Assembly: GCA_020724425.1 (NCBI GenBank)
Contig: DYGY01000008.1
Location: 1-64,000 of the forward strand
DNA: 64,000 nucleotides
Origin: Thermaerobacter marianensis
GTDB lineage: Bacteria > Bacillota > Sulfobacillia > DVGY01
Direction: 5' to 3'
The notes under the pieces are model-generated. The model saw only the letters and a list, made by a program, of their open reading frames with translations. It did not search any database and was not told where the DNA came from. A program made the translations under genes and the position numbers. Shown here piece after piece: positions 1 to 8,530 of the stretch (positions are counted from its first letter, which is position 1; each line of letters opens with the position of its first letter).

Positions 1-97
1 TACGGAGCAAGGACTCATTTTCCTGCTTAGCCCCCGTCTATTATTGACTCATACGAATATAATTTGTTGTACTTAATTCCGTAAGAGGTGATGGTCT

Positions 98-1060
98 TTG
101 GTCAGAATTTTAGTCTGGCTTTTAGGTTTTCTTCTGCTTTTTTCAAGTATTGGTTATGCTGGTGAAATCTATATCAACTTGCCTGCCTATCGGTTGTACT
201 ATTTAGAGAATGGTGTTGTAGTTAGAGATTTTCCTATCGCTATTGGCAAACAGGTAAGTATTTTTGAAAATCAGGTACGGAAGACAGAGACTCCTCAGGG
301 AAGTTTTAGAGTGGTTAATAAGGTGGTTTGGCCTGCTTGGTATCCTAGCAGTTGGTTGAAAAAGGAGAGGGGTTGGCCCGATAATTATGTGGTACCTGGA
401 GGTATAGAAAACCCTCTTGGCAGTCGCTGGATTGGCTTAAGTGTACCAGGGATAGGTATTCATGGGAATAATGATCCCGCCTCGATTGGTCTAGCTGTAT
501 CCCTTGGTTGTATTCGCATGTACAATCAGGATGTGGAGGACCTGTATAAGCTTGTTTTGGTTGGTGATAGGGTTAAGATTGCTTATGAAAGGATAGATGT
601 AATCAGGTATAGTGACAATCTATATAGAATCGGTTTCTATCCTGATGTATATCACAAAGGAGATGTATCCTTAGAGGATGTTAGGTTTGTTGTGGAGAGA
701 TACTGGTTTGGTAGCCTTTTAGATGATGAGCTTCTAGAGTATATCTTAGAGGTTGGTTATCTGAATGTTGAACCTAGGATTCTTGTTAATGGCCAGGAGA
801 TTAGTACTATGGTCTGGGAAGAGACTATATATTTACCTATAAGGGAGCTTGCTAGAGCAGGGAATAACGGGATTGAGTGGAAAGCTGAAACAAGAGAAGT
901 ATTTTGGGTAGGAAAGGCTGAGCCTTTAGAAGGGGTGCTTTATGAGGGACGCTTTTATGTAACTATTGATTTGGCTCAAGAGCTCTTGTCTGCACCCTTT
1001 GCGCATAGTTGGCAAGTTGGGGAGAGTCATGTTAGTCAGTGGGAAACTTGGAACAAATAG
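98..1060 (+). CDS. L,D-transpeptidase (YkuD family) with C-terminal stalk-like domain
   Basis: Predicted exported peptidoglycan cross-linking enzyme that forms 3-3 bonds. Residues 1-21 are a hydrophobic signal segment ending near GYAG. The YkuD domain spans about 22-160 and carries the catalytic signature: His122-Gly123 (GIHGNND) and SLGCIRM with catalytic Cys138. The C-terminus (about 225-300) resembles the copper-amine-oxidase-N-like stalk domains common in clostridial surface proteins (LVNGQEI, LPIRELA). The start is TTG, chosen because GAGGTG lies 7 nt upstream; the ATG at 91 is out of frame. A CATACGAATA string at 50-59 looks like a sporulation-sigma -10 element, which would fit a spore-cortex role, but this is inference. 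Confidence 0.9.
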   Translation: MVRILVWLLGFLLLFSSIGYAGEIYINLPAYRLYYLENGVVVRDFPIAIGKQVSIFENQVRKTETPQGSFRVVNKVVWPAWYPSSWLKKERGWPDNYVVPGGIENPLGSRWIGLSVPGIGIHGNNDPASIGLAVSLGCIRMYNQDVEDLYKLVLVGDRVKIAYERIDVIRYSDNLYRIGFYPDVYHKGDVSLEDVRFVVERYWFGSLLDDELLEYILEVGYLNVEPRILVNGQEISTMVWEETIYLPIRELARAGNNGIEWKAETREVFWVGKAEPLEGVLYEGRFYVTIDLAQELLSAPFAHSWQVGESHVSQWETWNK

Positions 1061-1091
1061 ATAATCTCTCTATCTCGCAGGAATTGACAGG

Positions 1092-1109
1092 TGATACATT
1101 GAAGTATCA
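1092..1109 (+). terminator. Weak hairpin between L,D-transpeptidase and sigma factor
   Basis: TGATAC and GTATCA form a 6-bp stem with a 6-nt loop just before the sigma-factor gene. No T-run follows, so it is either a weak terminator or a leader hairpin. A TTGACA hexamer at 1084-1089, 15 nt upstream of TATCAT, may be a promoter for the sigma operon, although the spacer is short. Confidence 0.3.
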
Positions 1110-1150
1110 TCTGTTCTTCGTATTTATCTTGTTAGATGGGGGGACGAAAA

Positions 1151-1768
1151 ATGTCCACTGAAGAACAATTGCTGATTAGAGCCAGAAGTGGTGATCTAAT
1201 CGCTTTTGAACAGTTGATTAGTGGTTATGAAAAGAAGATATATAATCTCACTTACCGGATGACTCATAATCATGAGGATGCTAGTGATCTTGCTCAGGAG
1301 GCTTTTTTGAAGGCCTATCTATCGTTGTCTTCTTTTAAGGGTGAGTCGCGTTTTGATACTTGGCTTTTTCGGATTGCCAGTAATTTGTGTATCGATTTTT
1401 TAAGAAAGAAAAGTCGTAGGCATGTTGTTTCCATGGATGAGCCCAATGAGACTGAAGATAGTTTTTTGCCTAAACAGTTTGCAGATGAGAGCAACAGGCA
1501 TGATCCTGAATATGCTTTACAGAGAAAAGAGCAAAAACTTTTGATTGAACAAGAAATAGCTAAACTACCGTATGAACAGAAGGTTGTTCTGTTGTTGCGT
1601 GAGTATTATGGCTATAATTATGAAGAGATAGCTAGTATCCTTGATATTTCTGTGGGGACAGTTAAGAGTAGATTGCATCGTGGAAGACTATTCCTAAGAG
1701 ATCGGTTTGCTTCTCTGGAACTTTTCCCATCTACGGTCGTCAAAACGATTAGAGAGGGGGAGGAGTGA
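1151..1768 (+). CDS. ECF RNA polymerase sigma factor (RpoE/SigW-like)
   Basis: Extracytoplasmic-function sigma factor. Region 2 spans about residues 10-90 (DLAQEAFLKAY, FDTWLFRIASNLCIDFLRKK) and region 4 about 130-190 (the helix-turn-helix YEEIASILDISVGTVKSRLH). The linker is short, as in SigW. The ATG at 1151 is preferred over the in-frame ATG at 1136 because GGGGGGA lies just before 1151 and nothing resembling a ribosome site precedes 1136. The stop codon overlaps the start of the next gene, an anti-sigma factor, so the two are translationally coupled. The regulon cannot be seen from here; envelope stress is the usual theme for this group. Confidence 0.93.
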   Translation: MSTEEQLLIRARSGDLIAFEQLISGYEKKIYNLTYRMTHNHEDASDLAQEAFLKAYLSLSSFKGESRFDTWLFRIASNLCIDFLRKKSRRHVVSMDEPNETEDSFLPKQFADESNRHDPEYALQRKEQKLLIEQEIAKLPYEQKVVLLLREYYGYNYEEIASILDISVGTVKSRLHRGRLFLRDRFASLELFPSTVVKTIREGEE

Positions 1769-2568
1769 TGACCGAAAAGATTAATTGTCGATTAGTTCAA
1801 GATGAGATGTCAGTTTTGGTGGATGGTCAGCTCCTCGCTGGCAGAGAAGAATTTGCTAAGCATATTGAATCCTGTGGAGATTGTCAGAGGGTTAGAGACG
1901 ATCTTTTGTTTGTTGGTTCAGCTATCAAAGGGTTGGAAGAGGTTGAACCTGGGGAAGATTTTAGCTTAAGATTACATGATGCTTTACAAGAAGCTAAACC
2001 TAAGAAGAAGGGTTCGCAACGATTTGTTATTTTTGCAGCTGCAGCTGCTATCATATTGATGATGATGCTTGAGTTGACGGGGCTACCTTCTTATCAGGGT
2101 GTAAAGGTTTCTGATAGCCAGATTAATATGGCTGCTCTAGACCAACCAATGGATATGATGACTGAGGCTAAGGAAGCTGTGCATGAGGACTTTCTGGTTC
2201 AAGGAGTACAGGTGTTGGTTGAGAGAGAAGAGGAAAGCAGGATAGTTGATACTATTGAAAAATATGGCTCTATGGATGAGAGTTCAATTGGTATTGTGGG
2301 TAAGGTTCCTTTAGCTATGTTTGATGATTTTAGCAGGGAGATTGGTACTGATTATATCATTGCTTATGATGCAGTGTTTCTTAAACAAGATCTTGAGGAA
2401 AGGCTCAGAGCTGTTGAGAGTGAAATGAGTATGTGGCAAGAGAGTGCTGATTTGGCAGGTTTCATTCATTTGGAGGTTCTGGAGGCAGAAGCAGCTTTTC
2501 TAAGACAGCAGCTTGATAGTTTAAAGAGATTACAGGACTATGTTATTGTATTTGTTAAGTATAGGTAG
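1768..2568 (+). CDS. Membrane-anchored zinc-finger anti-sigma factor
   Basis: Predicted partner and inhibitor of the upstream ECF sigma factor. The cytoplasmic N-terminus has a zf-HC2-type site (HIESCGDC, the HxxxCxxC signature). One transmembrane helix follows at about residues 87-105, then an extracytoplasmic domain of about 150 residues. The last 60 residues form a helical hairpin (LEERLRAVESEM, LRQQLDSLKRL) ending in a beta strand, similar to the DUF4349 C-terminus seen in other Firmicute anti-sigma proteins. The ATG at 1768 shares one base with the sigma stop codon; an in-frame GTG at 1765 is possible. Such proteins normally release sigma after proteolysis; no protease gene is adjacent. 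Confidence 0.88.
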   Translation: MTEKINCRLVQDEMSVLVDGQLLAGREEFAKHIESCGDCQRVRDDLLFVGSAIKGLEEVEPGEDFSLRLHDALQEAKPKKKGSQRFVIFAAAAAIILMMMLELTGLPSYQGVKVSDSQINMAALDQPMDMMTEAKEAVHEDFLVQGVQVLVEREEESRIVDTIEKYGSMDESSIGIVGKVPLAMFDDFSREIGTDYIIAYDAVFLKQDLEERLRAVESEMSMWQESADLAGFIHLEVLEAEAAFLRQQLDSLKRLQDYVIVFVKYR

Positions 2569-2579
2569 AGGTGATGTAA

Positions 2580-5234
2580 TTGCAGGATAGATTGATGATT
2601 ATTGATGGTAACAGTTTGATGCATAGAGCTTTTTATGCTTTACCTCCCCTGGTTGATGCCCAGGGGAGATATACTAATGCGGTCTATGGTTTTTTGACTA
2701 TGCTCTTAAGAGTTATTGAGGAGGAAAATCCATCTAATCTGGTAGTGGCTTTTGATTTGAAAGGATCAACTATCAGGCATGAGATCTATGAGGATTATAA
2801 GGGGACGAGGAAGAAGACTCCTGATGAATTGGTTGGTCAGTTTGAGTTGGTACATAGTGTTTTAGAGGCAATGAGAATCAAGGTGGTTGAAGTTCCTGGG
2901 TATGAGGCTGATGACCTTATTGGCACTATAGCTAAGAATTTCCCGGGAAAAGAGGTTCTGGTTGTTACAGGAGACCGGGATGCTTTGCAGTTGGTGGATG
3001 AGAGAATAGAGATTTTGTTAACCAAGAAGGGTATTTCAGAAATTGCTCGTTTTGGTTTGGGAGAGATAGAAGAGGTCTATGGGGTAACTCCGGAACAGTT
3101 AATAGATGTTAAGGCTTTGATGGGTGATAGTTCAGACAATATTCCTGGAGTTCCGGGAGTGGGGGAAAAGACTGCCTTAAAGCTAATCAAGGAGTTTGGC
3201 TCATTAGAGAGTGTGTTAGAGAACATTGATAAGGTTGGTGGGAAAAAGTTACCTGAGCTCTTAAGGGAATATGCTGATCAGGCAAGGTTATCTAAGGAAC
3301 TCGCTAGGATTATCTGCGAAGTGGAGTTGCCTTTTGAGGATTATAGGGTAGAGGTTTATGATAAAGAGGCCTTGTATAAGTTGCTTGATGAGCTGGGTTT
3401 TAAGACCTTAATTAAGAGAATGGATCTATCAGTGGATGTTGATATGGAAACATATGATGTTAAGGGTTATGTTTTGAAGGATCAAGAAGAATTAAAGGCT
3501 ATCCTTGAAGGTATTAAGCCAACTGATAGGGTTGGTTTGTTTCCTTTGATTAAGACAGAAAAGAAGCAGGCTAAGCTTGTCGGTTATAGTGTTGCTTACC
3601 AAGAATCAGAGGCTTGGAAGGTAGCGCTTTTGCCTTATAGGGATGTTAGTAAACATATTGCAGACTTTATTGGTAATAGGGCTTCTCGTCAGCAGGTTGT
3701 TCTCTGGCAGGGTAAGGAGGTATGGAGGAATATACTTAGTTCAAGCAATAAGCTTTGCTGTCCCATTGAGAGTGATGTTGATAGTAGTTTTTTTGATATA
3801 GAGATTGCAGCTTATCTACTAGATCCCTCAAGGAGTTCCTATGAAGTGGCTGATCTGGCACAGAGGTACTTGGGTAGCAGTGTGGTTTTCTCTGATGAAT
3901 GGTGGCAGACTGAAGAATCTATGCTTGAGTATGCCGGTCAGTTAGGTGTCATTCTCATGAATCTTCATGAGGCGTTGGCTGTTGAGTTAGCTAATTTAGG
4001 AATGACAGAGCTATTTTATAGAATGGAAATGCCTTTGCTATTTGTTCTAGCTAGTATGGAGCATCAGGGATTCTTGCTTGATAGAGAACAGTTGAAAGCG
4101 ATGGAAGAGGAATTAGACTTAAAAATTGGAGAGTTGCAGGAAGAGATCTTTAGGTTAGCTGGTTTTGAATTTAACATTAATTCAACACAGCAACTAGGAA
4201 AGGTTTTGTTTGAGGAATTGGATTTGCCGGTGACAAAGAAGACAAAGACAGGCTATTCCACTGACAGTGAAGTGTTGGAGTCTTTGTTGGATAAACATCC
4301 GATTGTTGAGTTAATCTTAGAATATAGACAGCTTGTGAAGCTTAGATCCACCTATATTATTGGTCTGCAGGAGGTTGTTGATAAGGATAGTGGTAGGGTG
4401 CATACAACCTTTAAGCAGACAGTGACTGCTACCGGGAGGCTATCAAGCACTGAACCTAATTTACAGAATATTCCGGTACGAATGGAGCTGGGTAGACGTT
4501 TACGGAAGGTGTTTGTGGCGCCTGAAGGTCATCTTTTGTTGGCTGCAGATTATTCGCAGATTGAGTTAAGGCTTTTGGCGCATATTTCTCAGGATGAAAA
4601 GCTAATTAAGGCTTTTGCGGATGGGGAAGATATTCATACCCGTACGGCTGCAGAGGTATTTGGTGTAGACTTAAATGAGGTCTCTGCTGAGATGCGTAGT
4701 GCAGCTAAAGCTGTTAATTTCGGGATTATCTATGGAATTAGTGATTATGGTCTGGCTAGAGGTTTGCATATCGGTAGAGGTCAGGCTCAGGCATATATAG
4801 ATAGTTATCTTGAGCGTTACCCAGGTGTTAGGAAGTATATGCAATCTGTTGTTGCTAATGCTTATGAGGATGGTTATGTGCGTACCATGTTTCAGCGAAT
4901 CAGGTATTTACCTGAGCTAAATAGTCGTATTTGGCATAGAAGGCAGTTTGCAGAAAGAACAGCGTTAAATACTCCTATACAGGGATCAGCTGCTGACATC
5001 ATTAAATTAGCAATGATTAGAGTGTTTCAACGCTTGCAGCAGGAGAAGTTGGATAGCAAGCTGCTTTTGCAGGTGCATGATGAGTTGATCCTCGAGGTAG
5101 CAGACAATGAGGTTAGGGTTGTAACAGAGATTCTTAAACAGGAGATGGAGGAAGTTGTTGCTTTAAGTGTGCCTCTTGAGGTAGATATTAAGGTTGGTCC
5201 AAATTGGTATGAGATGGTGAAGATTGATGCCTGA
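2580..5234 (+). CDS. polA: DNA polymerase I
   Basis: Repair and Okazaki-fragment-processing polymerase of 884 residues. The N-terminal 5'-3' exonuclease spans about 1-290 (MIIDGNSLMHRAFYA, EADDLIGT, GDSSDNIPGVPGVG). The middle domain, about 300-480, has lost the DxE metal-binding signature of a 3'-5' exonuclease (FPLIKTE at the expected place), as in Bacillus and Thermus enzymes, so proofreading is predicted to be absent. The polymerase domain has motif A (AADYSQIELR, Asp657), motif B (RSAAKAVNFGIIYG) and motif C (QVHDEL, Asp834). The start is TTG with AGAGGTG six bases upstream. The end overlaps mutM by 8 nt, giving a repair operon. Confidence 0.98.
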   Translation: MQDRLMIIDGNSLMHRAFYALPPLVDAQGRYTNAVYGFLTMLLRVIEEENPSNLVVAFDLKGSTIRHEIYEDYKGTRKKTPDELVGQFELVHSVLEAMRIKVVEVPGYEADDLIGTIAKNFPGKEVLVVTGDRDALQLVDERIEILLTKKGISEIARFGLGEIEEVYGVTPEQLIDVKALMGDSSDNIPGVPGVGEKTALKLIKEFGSLESVLENIDKVGGKKLPELLREYADQARLSKELARIICEVELPFEDYRVEVYDKEALYKLLDELGFKTLIKRMDLSVDVDMETYDVKGYVLKDQEELKAILEGIKPTDRVGLFPLIKTEKKQAKLVGYSVAYQESEAWKVALLPYRDVSKHIADFIGNRASRQQVVLWQGKEVWRNILSSSNKLCCPIESDVDSSFFDIEIAAYLLDPSRSSYEVADLAQRYLGSSVVFSDEWWQTEESMLEYAGQLGVILMNLHEALAVELANLGMTELFYRMEMPLLFVLASMEHQGFLLDREQLKAMEEELDLKIGELQEEIFRLAGFEFNINSTQQLGKVLFEELDLPVTKKTKTGYSTDSEVLESLLDKHPIVELILEYRQLVKLRSTYIIGLQEVVDKDSGRVHTTFKQTVTATGRLSSTEPNLQNIPVRMELGRRLRKVFVAPEGHLLLAADYSQIELRLLAHISQDEKLIKAFADGEDIHTRTAAEVFGVDLNEVSAEMRSAAKAVNFGIIYGISDYGLARGLHIGRGQAQAYIDSYLERYPGVRKYMQSVVANAYEDGYVRTMFQRIRYLPELNSRIWHRRQFAERTALNTPIQGSAADIIKLAMIRVFQRLQQEKLDSKLLLQVHDELILEVADNEVRVVTEILKQEMEEVVALSVPLEVDIKVGPNWYEMVKIDA

Positions 5235-6030
5235 GTTACCTGAGGTTGAGACAATTAGGAGAGATCTCTTAAAGGCTTTAAAGGATGAGGAGATTAAAGC
5301 TATAGGGGTGTATGATCTAAAGGCTCTGGAGGGTATATCTCAAGATGAGGCCAGCCACTTATGGCAAGGCAAAAGAATTACTGATATAAAGAGAAGGGGT
5401 AAGTATCTACTGTTTGAGCTTTTGGAGGGGTCTTTTGTTGTTCATCTGCGGATGACTGGGAAGCTCTTGGTGGTTCCTTTAGAGTCTGAGGTAAGGTATC
5501 AGAGGGTAAGGTTTGTTTTTTCTGATAAGGCGTTAGTCTTTGCTGATGTGCGTAGATTTGGCAGAATCTATGCTTTAGGGCTGTCTGCTTTAGACAGGTT
5601 AGGACCTGAGCCTTTAGAGGAAGAGTTTACAGCCCAATATTTAGAGAGTATTTTGCAGAAGAGTGGTAGACCAATTAAGACTTTCTTGCTGGATCAAAAT
5701 AATGTGGCCGGGTTGGGTAATATCTATGTTGATGAGGCATTGTTTATGGCTAAGATTCATCCTTTAAGACCAGCTAAGAGTCTTAGAACTGGTGAAGTTA
5801 AGGAACTGGTAGATGCTATTAAGATTGTGCTTGATAGGGCTATTAGTTTAAGAGGTACATCCTTTTCTGACTATAGGGATGGATTTGATAAAAAGGGTAG
5901 CTTTCAGGAGCATCTAAGTGTTTATGGTAGAGCAGGAGAACCCTGTATAAGGTGTGGCAGGGTTCTAGAGAAGATTAGAGTTGGTGGTAGAAGTACTGTG
6001 TTCTGTTATTCTTGTCAGAAGGGTGATTAA
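5227..6030 (+). CDS. mutM: Formamidopyrimidine-DNA glycosylase
   Basis: Base-excision repair glycosylase/AP lyase for oxidised purines such as 8-oxoguanine. The N-terminus MPELPEVETIRRD supplies the catalytic Pro after Met removal and Glu3; Lys in RRGKYLLF is the conserved active-site lysine. The helix-two-turn-helix contains LLDQNNVAGLGNIYVDE, and the C-terminal zinc finger is CIRCGRVLEK...FCYSC. The ATG at 5227, not the TTG three bases earlier, is the start because Pro must be residue 2. The gene overlaps the 3' end of polA by 8 nt, a common Firmicute arrangement. Confidence 0.98.
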   Translation: MPELPEVETIRRDLLKALKDEEIKAIGVYDLKALEGISQDEASHLWQGKRITDIKRRGKYLLFELLEGSFVVHLRMTGKLLVVPLESEVRYQRVRFVFSDKALVFADVRRFGRIYALGLSALDRLGPEPLEEEFTAQYLESILQKSGRPIKTFLLDQNNVAGLGNIYVDEALFMAKIHPLRPAKSLRTGEVKELVDAIKIVLDRAISLRGTSFSDYRDGFDKKGSFQEHLSVYGRAGEPCIRCGRVLEKIRVGGRSTVFCYSCQKGD

Positions 6031-6376
6031 GATAAAGGTTAAGCGAGCTGTTTCTGTAACAGGGAAGGAAATGATTAGAAGGGTATATTGGGCAGATAGC
6101 TTCTGGCTAAGGTTAAGGGGTCTTATAGGCAGGGAGCTAGGAGATGATGAGGCTCTAGTGTTGATACCTTCTAAGAGTGTTCATTCGGTAGGGATGGCTT
6201 ATGCTTTAGATCTAGTATACTTAGATAAAGACTTTCGGGTAATTAAGATTGAGAGAGGTTTTAAGCCTTTTCGTTTGGGAAAAATAGCGAAGGAAGCTCT
6301 AGCGATTCTTGAGTTAAGGGCTGGAATGGCTAAAGATATCAGTGTTAACGATAAAATCATTTTTTTACCAGAGTAG
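6023..6376 (+). CDS. DUF192 family protein
   Basis: Small beta-rich protein with the DUF192 pattern: ADSFWLRLRGLIGR near the N-terminus, then SVHSVGMAYALDLVYLD and a C-terminal ILELRAG. The function of the family is not established; members occur in both archaea and bacteria. No signal peptide is visible in this copy. The GTG at 6023 is the preferred start (overlapping mutM by 8 nt), because the first beta strand would be lost with the ATG at 6071, which does have a purine-rich AGGGAAGG just before it. Co-transcription with polA-mutM is likely. Confidence 0.8.
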   Translation: MIKIKVKRAVSVTGKEMIRRVYWADSFWLRLRGLIGRELGDDEALVLIPSKSVHSVGMAYALDLVYLDKDFRVIKIERGFKPFRLGKIAKEALAILELRAGMAKDISVNDKIIFLPE

Positions 6377-6378
6377 AC

Positions 6379-6404
6379 TTGTTTATAAGCTAATGTGGTA
6401 TAAT
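6379..6404 (+). promoter_or_regulatory. Extended -10 promoter for the 66-residue protein gene
   Basis: TGGTATAAT (TATAAT at 6399-6404) is an extended -10 element; the best -35 candidate, TTGTTT at 6379, gives a short 14-nt spacer, so the extended -10 is likely the main determinant. The same TGGTATAAT string recurs at 12241 and 16791. Confidence 0.55.
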
Positions 6405-6406
6405 AG

Positions 6407-6431
6407 AAATGGCCAGGTCATCTGGCCATTT
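6407..6431 (+). terminator. Hairpin terminator or 5' leader hairpin
   Basis: AAATGGCCAG and CTGGCCATTT form a perfect 10-bp stem with loop GTCAT. It lies immediately downstream of a -10 box, so it would form at the very 5' end of the next transcript as well as terminate transcripts from the DUF192 gene. The T-run after it is interrupted. Confidence 0.5.
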
Positions 6432-6457
6432 CATTATGTATATGTGGGAGGAAGGGT

Positions 6458-6658
6458 ATGTTTACCTTTGCATTAGAGTTTGAAGAAAAAAATGAAGTTG
6501 ATAAGGTTATTAAGAAGCTTAAATCACAGTATGGTGTAACAGGTGAGTTACATGTTCAACCTGTTGATAATGGTAAGTGGCGTTTGACTGTCTATTCTGA
6601 GAAGAATCTTAGGGAGACAACTATTGAGAAGCTTGGTCAGGTTATTGAACTTGCATAA
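6458..6658 (+). CDS. Hypothetical 66-residue protein
   Basis: Not recognised. Short soluble protein with an apparent beta-alpha-beta order: FTFALEFEE strand, helix NEVDKVIKKLKSQYG, then strands GELHVQPV and KWRLTVYS and a helix at the end. This could be a ferredoxin-like or ACT-like fold, which is inference only. GGGAGGAAGGG gives a strong ribosome site before the ATG. It sits behind its own extended -10 promoter and directly upstream of coaE with a 15-nt gap, so the two are probably co-transcribed. Confidence 0.75.
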   Translation: MFTFALEFEEKNEVDKVIKKLKSQYGVTGELHVQPVDNGKWRLTVYSEKNLRETTIEKLGQVIELA

Positions 6659-6673
6659 GAGAAGGTGTTTACT

Positions 6674-7258
6674 GTGTTAGTTATTGGCCTTACCGGCGGA
6701 ATAGGCACTGGCAAGAGTGAGGTAGGGAGAATTCTTACTGGTTTAGGTGCCTATGTCATTGATACTGATGTGCTGGCAAGAGAGGTTGTTATGCCAGGTA
6801 GGCCAGCGTTAAATGAGATTGCTTTAGCTTTTGGTGAGGAATATTTACATGCCGGTGAGCTTGACAGGAAGAGGTTAGCTGATCTGGTCTTTAAGGATTC
6901 TCTGGCATTAAAGAAGCTTAATGCGATTGTTCACCCACAAGTGGTTGAAGAAACCACTAAGAGAATAGCTGAGTCAGGAGCAAGTGTGGTGGTAGTTGAA
7001 GTACCACTGCTAATTGAGTCAGGTATGATTAGTATGGTTAATCAGGTCTGGGTGGTTGTTTCTGAATATGAGCTAAGAATTAAGAGAATCATGGCAAGGA
7101 GTTCTTTGAATAGGGAGGAAGCTATTAGTCGTATTGCTTCTCAGCTTGGGCAGGAGGAGTATGTCGCCCATGCGGATGTAATTATTGATAATAGTGGGAC
7201 CCTTACCGAGTTGGAAGAACAGGTAAAGGCCAGATGGGAGGAACTTGTCAGGTATTAG
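6674..7258 (+). CDS. coaE: Dephospho-CoA kinase
   Basis: Last step of coenzyme A synthesis: ATP-dependent phosphorylation of the 3' hydroxyl of dephospho-CoA ribose. The P-loop GLTGGIGTGKSEVG is at the N-terminus, followed by IDTDVLAREVV (the substrate-binding Asp) and VVVEVPLLIESG. About 194 residues, usual for the family. The GTG at 6674 is preferred over the GTG at 6665 because AGAAGGTG lies 7 nt before it. It belongs to the same run of genes as the flanking small protein and transglycosylase. Confidence 0.95.
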   Translation: MLVIGLTGGIGTGKSEVGRILTGLGAYVIDTDVLAREVVMPGRPALNEIALAFGEEYLHAGELDRKRLADLVFKDSLALKKLNAIVHPQVVEETTKRIAESGASVVVVEVPLLIESGMISMVNQVWVVVSEYELRIKRIMARSSLNREEAISRIASQLGQEEYVAHADVIIDNSGTLTELEEQVKARWEELVRY

Positions 7259-7274
7259 GTGAGGGGTGAACATT

Positions 7275-7850
7275 TTGTTTTTTGTTGGGCGATTGGTTTA
7301 TTGGCTGATAAAAAAGCTTATTCGTTTGGGTTTGCTTCTACTGGTGCTATATTTTGTGGCCATGTTTATATTGCAGTTAGTTTTTCCACTTCATTATAGG
7401 GAAATTGTAGATCATTATGCTAAAGAATATGAACTACCTCCGGAGTTAGTTATGGCAGTGATTCGTGTGGAAAGTAAGTTTGATCCCACAATTACTTCGC
7501 AAAAGGGTGCTAGGGGTTTGATGCAAATTATGCCGAGCACCGGAGAGTGGATTGCTGAGAAACTTGATTACAAGGATTTTCATGAGGATGATCTGTTTAT
7601 CCCTGAGGTAAATATAGAGTTTGGAACTTGGTACTTGGCTCATCTATATTATGATGAGTTTGATGGTAATCTTGCTGCAACCATTGCTGCGTATAACGGT
7701 GGGAGAGGTAATGTCCGCCAGTGGTTAGAGAGTGGTAAATGGTCTGGTGAATTTGAAGATGTTTCTAATATCCCTTACAAAGAGACAAGAGAGTTTGTGG
7801 GGAAGGTAATGAATGATTATCGGGTTTATCAATGGCTATATTGGAGATAG
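7275..7850 (+). CDS. Membrane-anchored lytic transglycosylase (SLT domain)
   Basis: Cleaves peptidoglycan glycan strands with formation of 1,6-anhydro ends. One N-terminal transmembrane helix (about residues 12-35) anchors it outside the membrane. The SLT domain has catalytic Glu in AVIRVESKFDP, then GLMQIMP, NIEFGTWYLA and AAYNGG, the standard Slt70-type motif order. The TTG at 7275 has GAGGGGTG six bases upstream; the in-frame GTG at 7266 is inside that ribosome site and less likely. coaE and a soluble-to-membrane transglycosylase are often neighbours in clostridia, which fits. Confidence 0.93.
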   Translation: MFFVGRLVYWLIKKLIRLGLLLLVLYFVAMFILQLVFPLHYREIVDHYAKEYELPPELVMAVIRVESKFDPTITSQKGARGLMQIMPSTGEWIAEKLDYKDFHEDDLFIPEVNIEFGTWYLAHLYYDEFDGNLAATIAAYNGGRGNVRQWLESGKWSGEFEDVSNIPYKETREFVGKVMNDYRVYQWLYWR

Positions 7851-7867
7851 GTTTGAGGTGAGTTCTG

Positions 7868-8101
7868 TTGTGGGGGACTAGAAAGTATTATTTAGAAAAA
7901 TTTGTTCAAGAGGGTAAGGAGAAGAGAGAAAAAGAGGGTTTTGAACCTGAAGAGGAAGAGGTTCCACCACCTACTTGGAAGGATTTCTTAGCTTTCATGA
8001 TTGCAGCTTATCAGGTTGTTTTACCTATGGTTTTTATTACTATGGGTGCTTTGATAGGTGGCTTTCTGGTGGTCTGGTGGATTCTAAACCGCATTCCCTA
8101 G
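7868..8101 (+). CDS. Small membrane protein with acidic linker
   Basis: Not recognised. 77 residues: a charged N-terminal half with an acidic stretch (GFEPEEEEVPPPTW) and then a long hydrophobic region from about residue 44 to 75 that could form two short or one long membrane helix. The TTG start is set by GAGGTG seven bases upstream. The gene follows the transglycosylase by 17 nt and is the last gene before tRNA-Leu, so it probably ends this operon. Confidence 0.7.
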   Translation: MWGTRKYYLEKFVQEGKEKREKEGFEPEEEEVPPPTWKDFLAFMIAAYQVVLPMVFITMGALIGGFLVVWWILNRIP

Positions 8102-8144
8102 GTATTGAATTGTTGATTTTTTTATGTTAATATAACTAGTGCTT

Positions 8145-8228
8145 GCCGAAGTGGTGGAACTGGCAGACACGCGGTGTTCAGGGCGCCGTGAGCCTACGCT
8201 CGTGTGGGTTCAAATCCCACCTTCGGCA
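8145..8228 (+). tRNA. tRNA-Leu (anticodon CAG)
   Basis: The cloverleaf folds with acceptor GCCGAAG/CTTCGGC, D stem GTG/CAC, anticodon stem CGGTG/CGCCG with loop TTCAGGG (anticodon CAG), a long class II variable arm, and T arm GTGGG-TTCAAAT-CCCAC. The discriminator base is A at 8228. CCA is not encoded (CAA follows). The long variable arm confirms a leucine-type tRNA. Confidence 0.96.
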
Positions 8229-8234
8229 CAAAGG

Positions 8235-8260
8235 CCTAAGACTATGTCTTAGGTTTTTTT
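8235..8260 (+). terminator. Intrinsic terminator after tRNA-Leu
   Basis: CCTAAGAC-TAT-GTCTTAGG followed by TTTTTTT: perfect 8-bp stem, three-base loop and T-run directly behind the tRNA. Confidence 0.92.
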
Positions 8261-8499
8261 GTTTGGGAAAGTAAAAAGGCTAGACCATTTGAGATCTAGC
8301 CCCTTAGAGATGGGATGGAAAAGTGTGGCTTGGTAGTTTTAAACTAAAAATCTTTAAAATAATGCAGAATATCGTATTCTACATAAGTTTTTTGTTGGTT
8401 TTCCAAGCTATTGGATATAGTGTAACAGAGCATTTGCTCTTTGTCAAACATGAATTTGCATTTTTTGCGGATTCAGAGGAAATTAGTTTGAGATTTAAG

Positions 8500-8530
8500 G
8501 GAAAAGGGGCAGTATTACTGACCCTTTTCC
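8500..8530. terminator. Long hairpin at the 3' end of the minus-strand small membrane gene
   Basis: GGAAAAGGG pairs with CCCTTTTCC, and inside it CAGT pairs with ACTG around ATT, with one mismatch between the two helices. It begins exactly where the minus-strand gene ends, so it is probably its terminator, although no clean T-run follows on that strand. The rest of 8261-8499 is AT-rich with nothing convincing in it. Confidence 0.55.

Noticed and set aside
44-63. TTGACT and TATAAT before the L,D-transpeptidase as a standard promoter
   Set aside because: The spacer is only 8 nt; the two hexamers cannot form one sigma-A promoter.
5981-6022. Longer N-terminus for the DUF192 protein
   Set aside because: It would lie inside the mutM zinc-finger region in another frame, without a ribosome site or family similarity.
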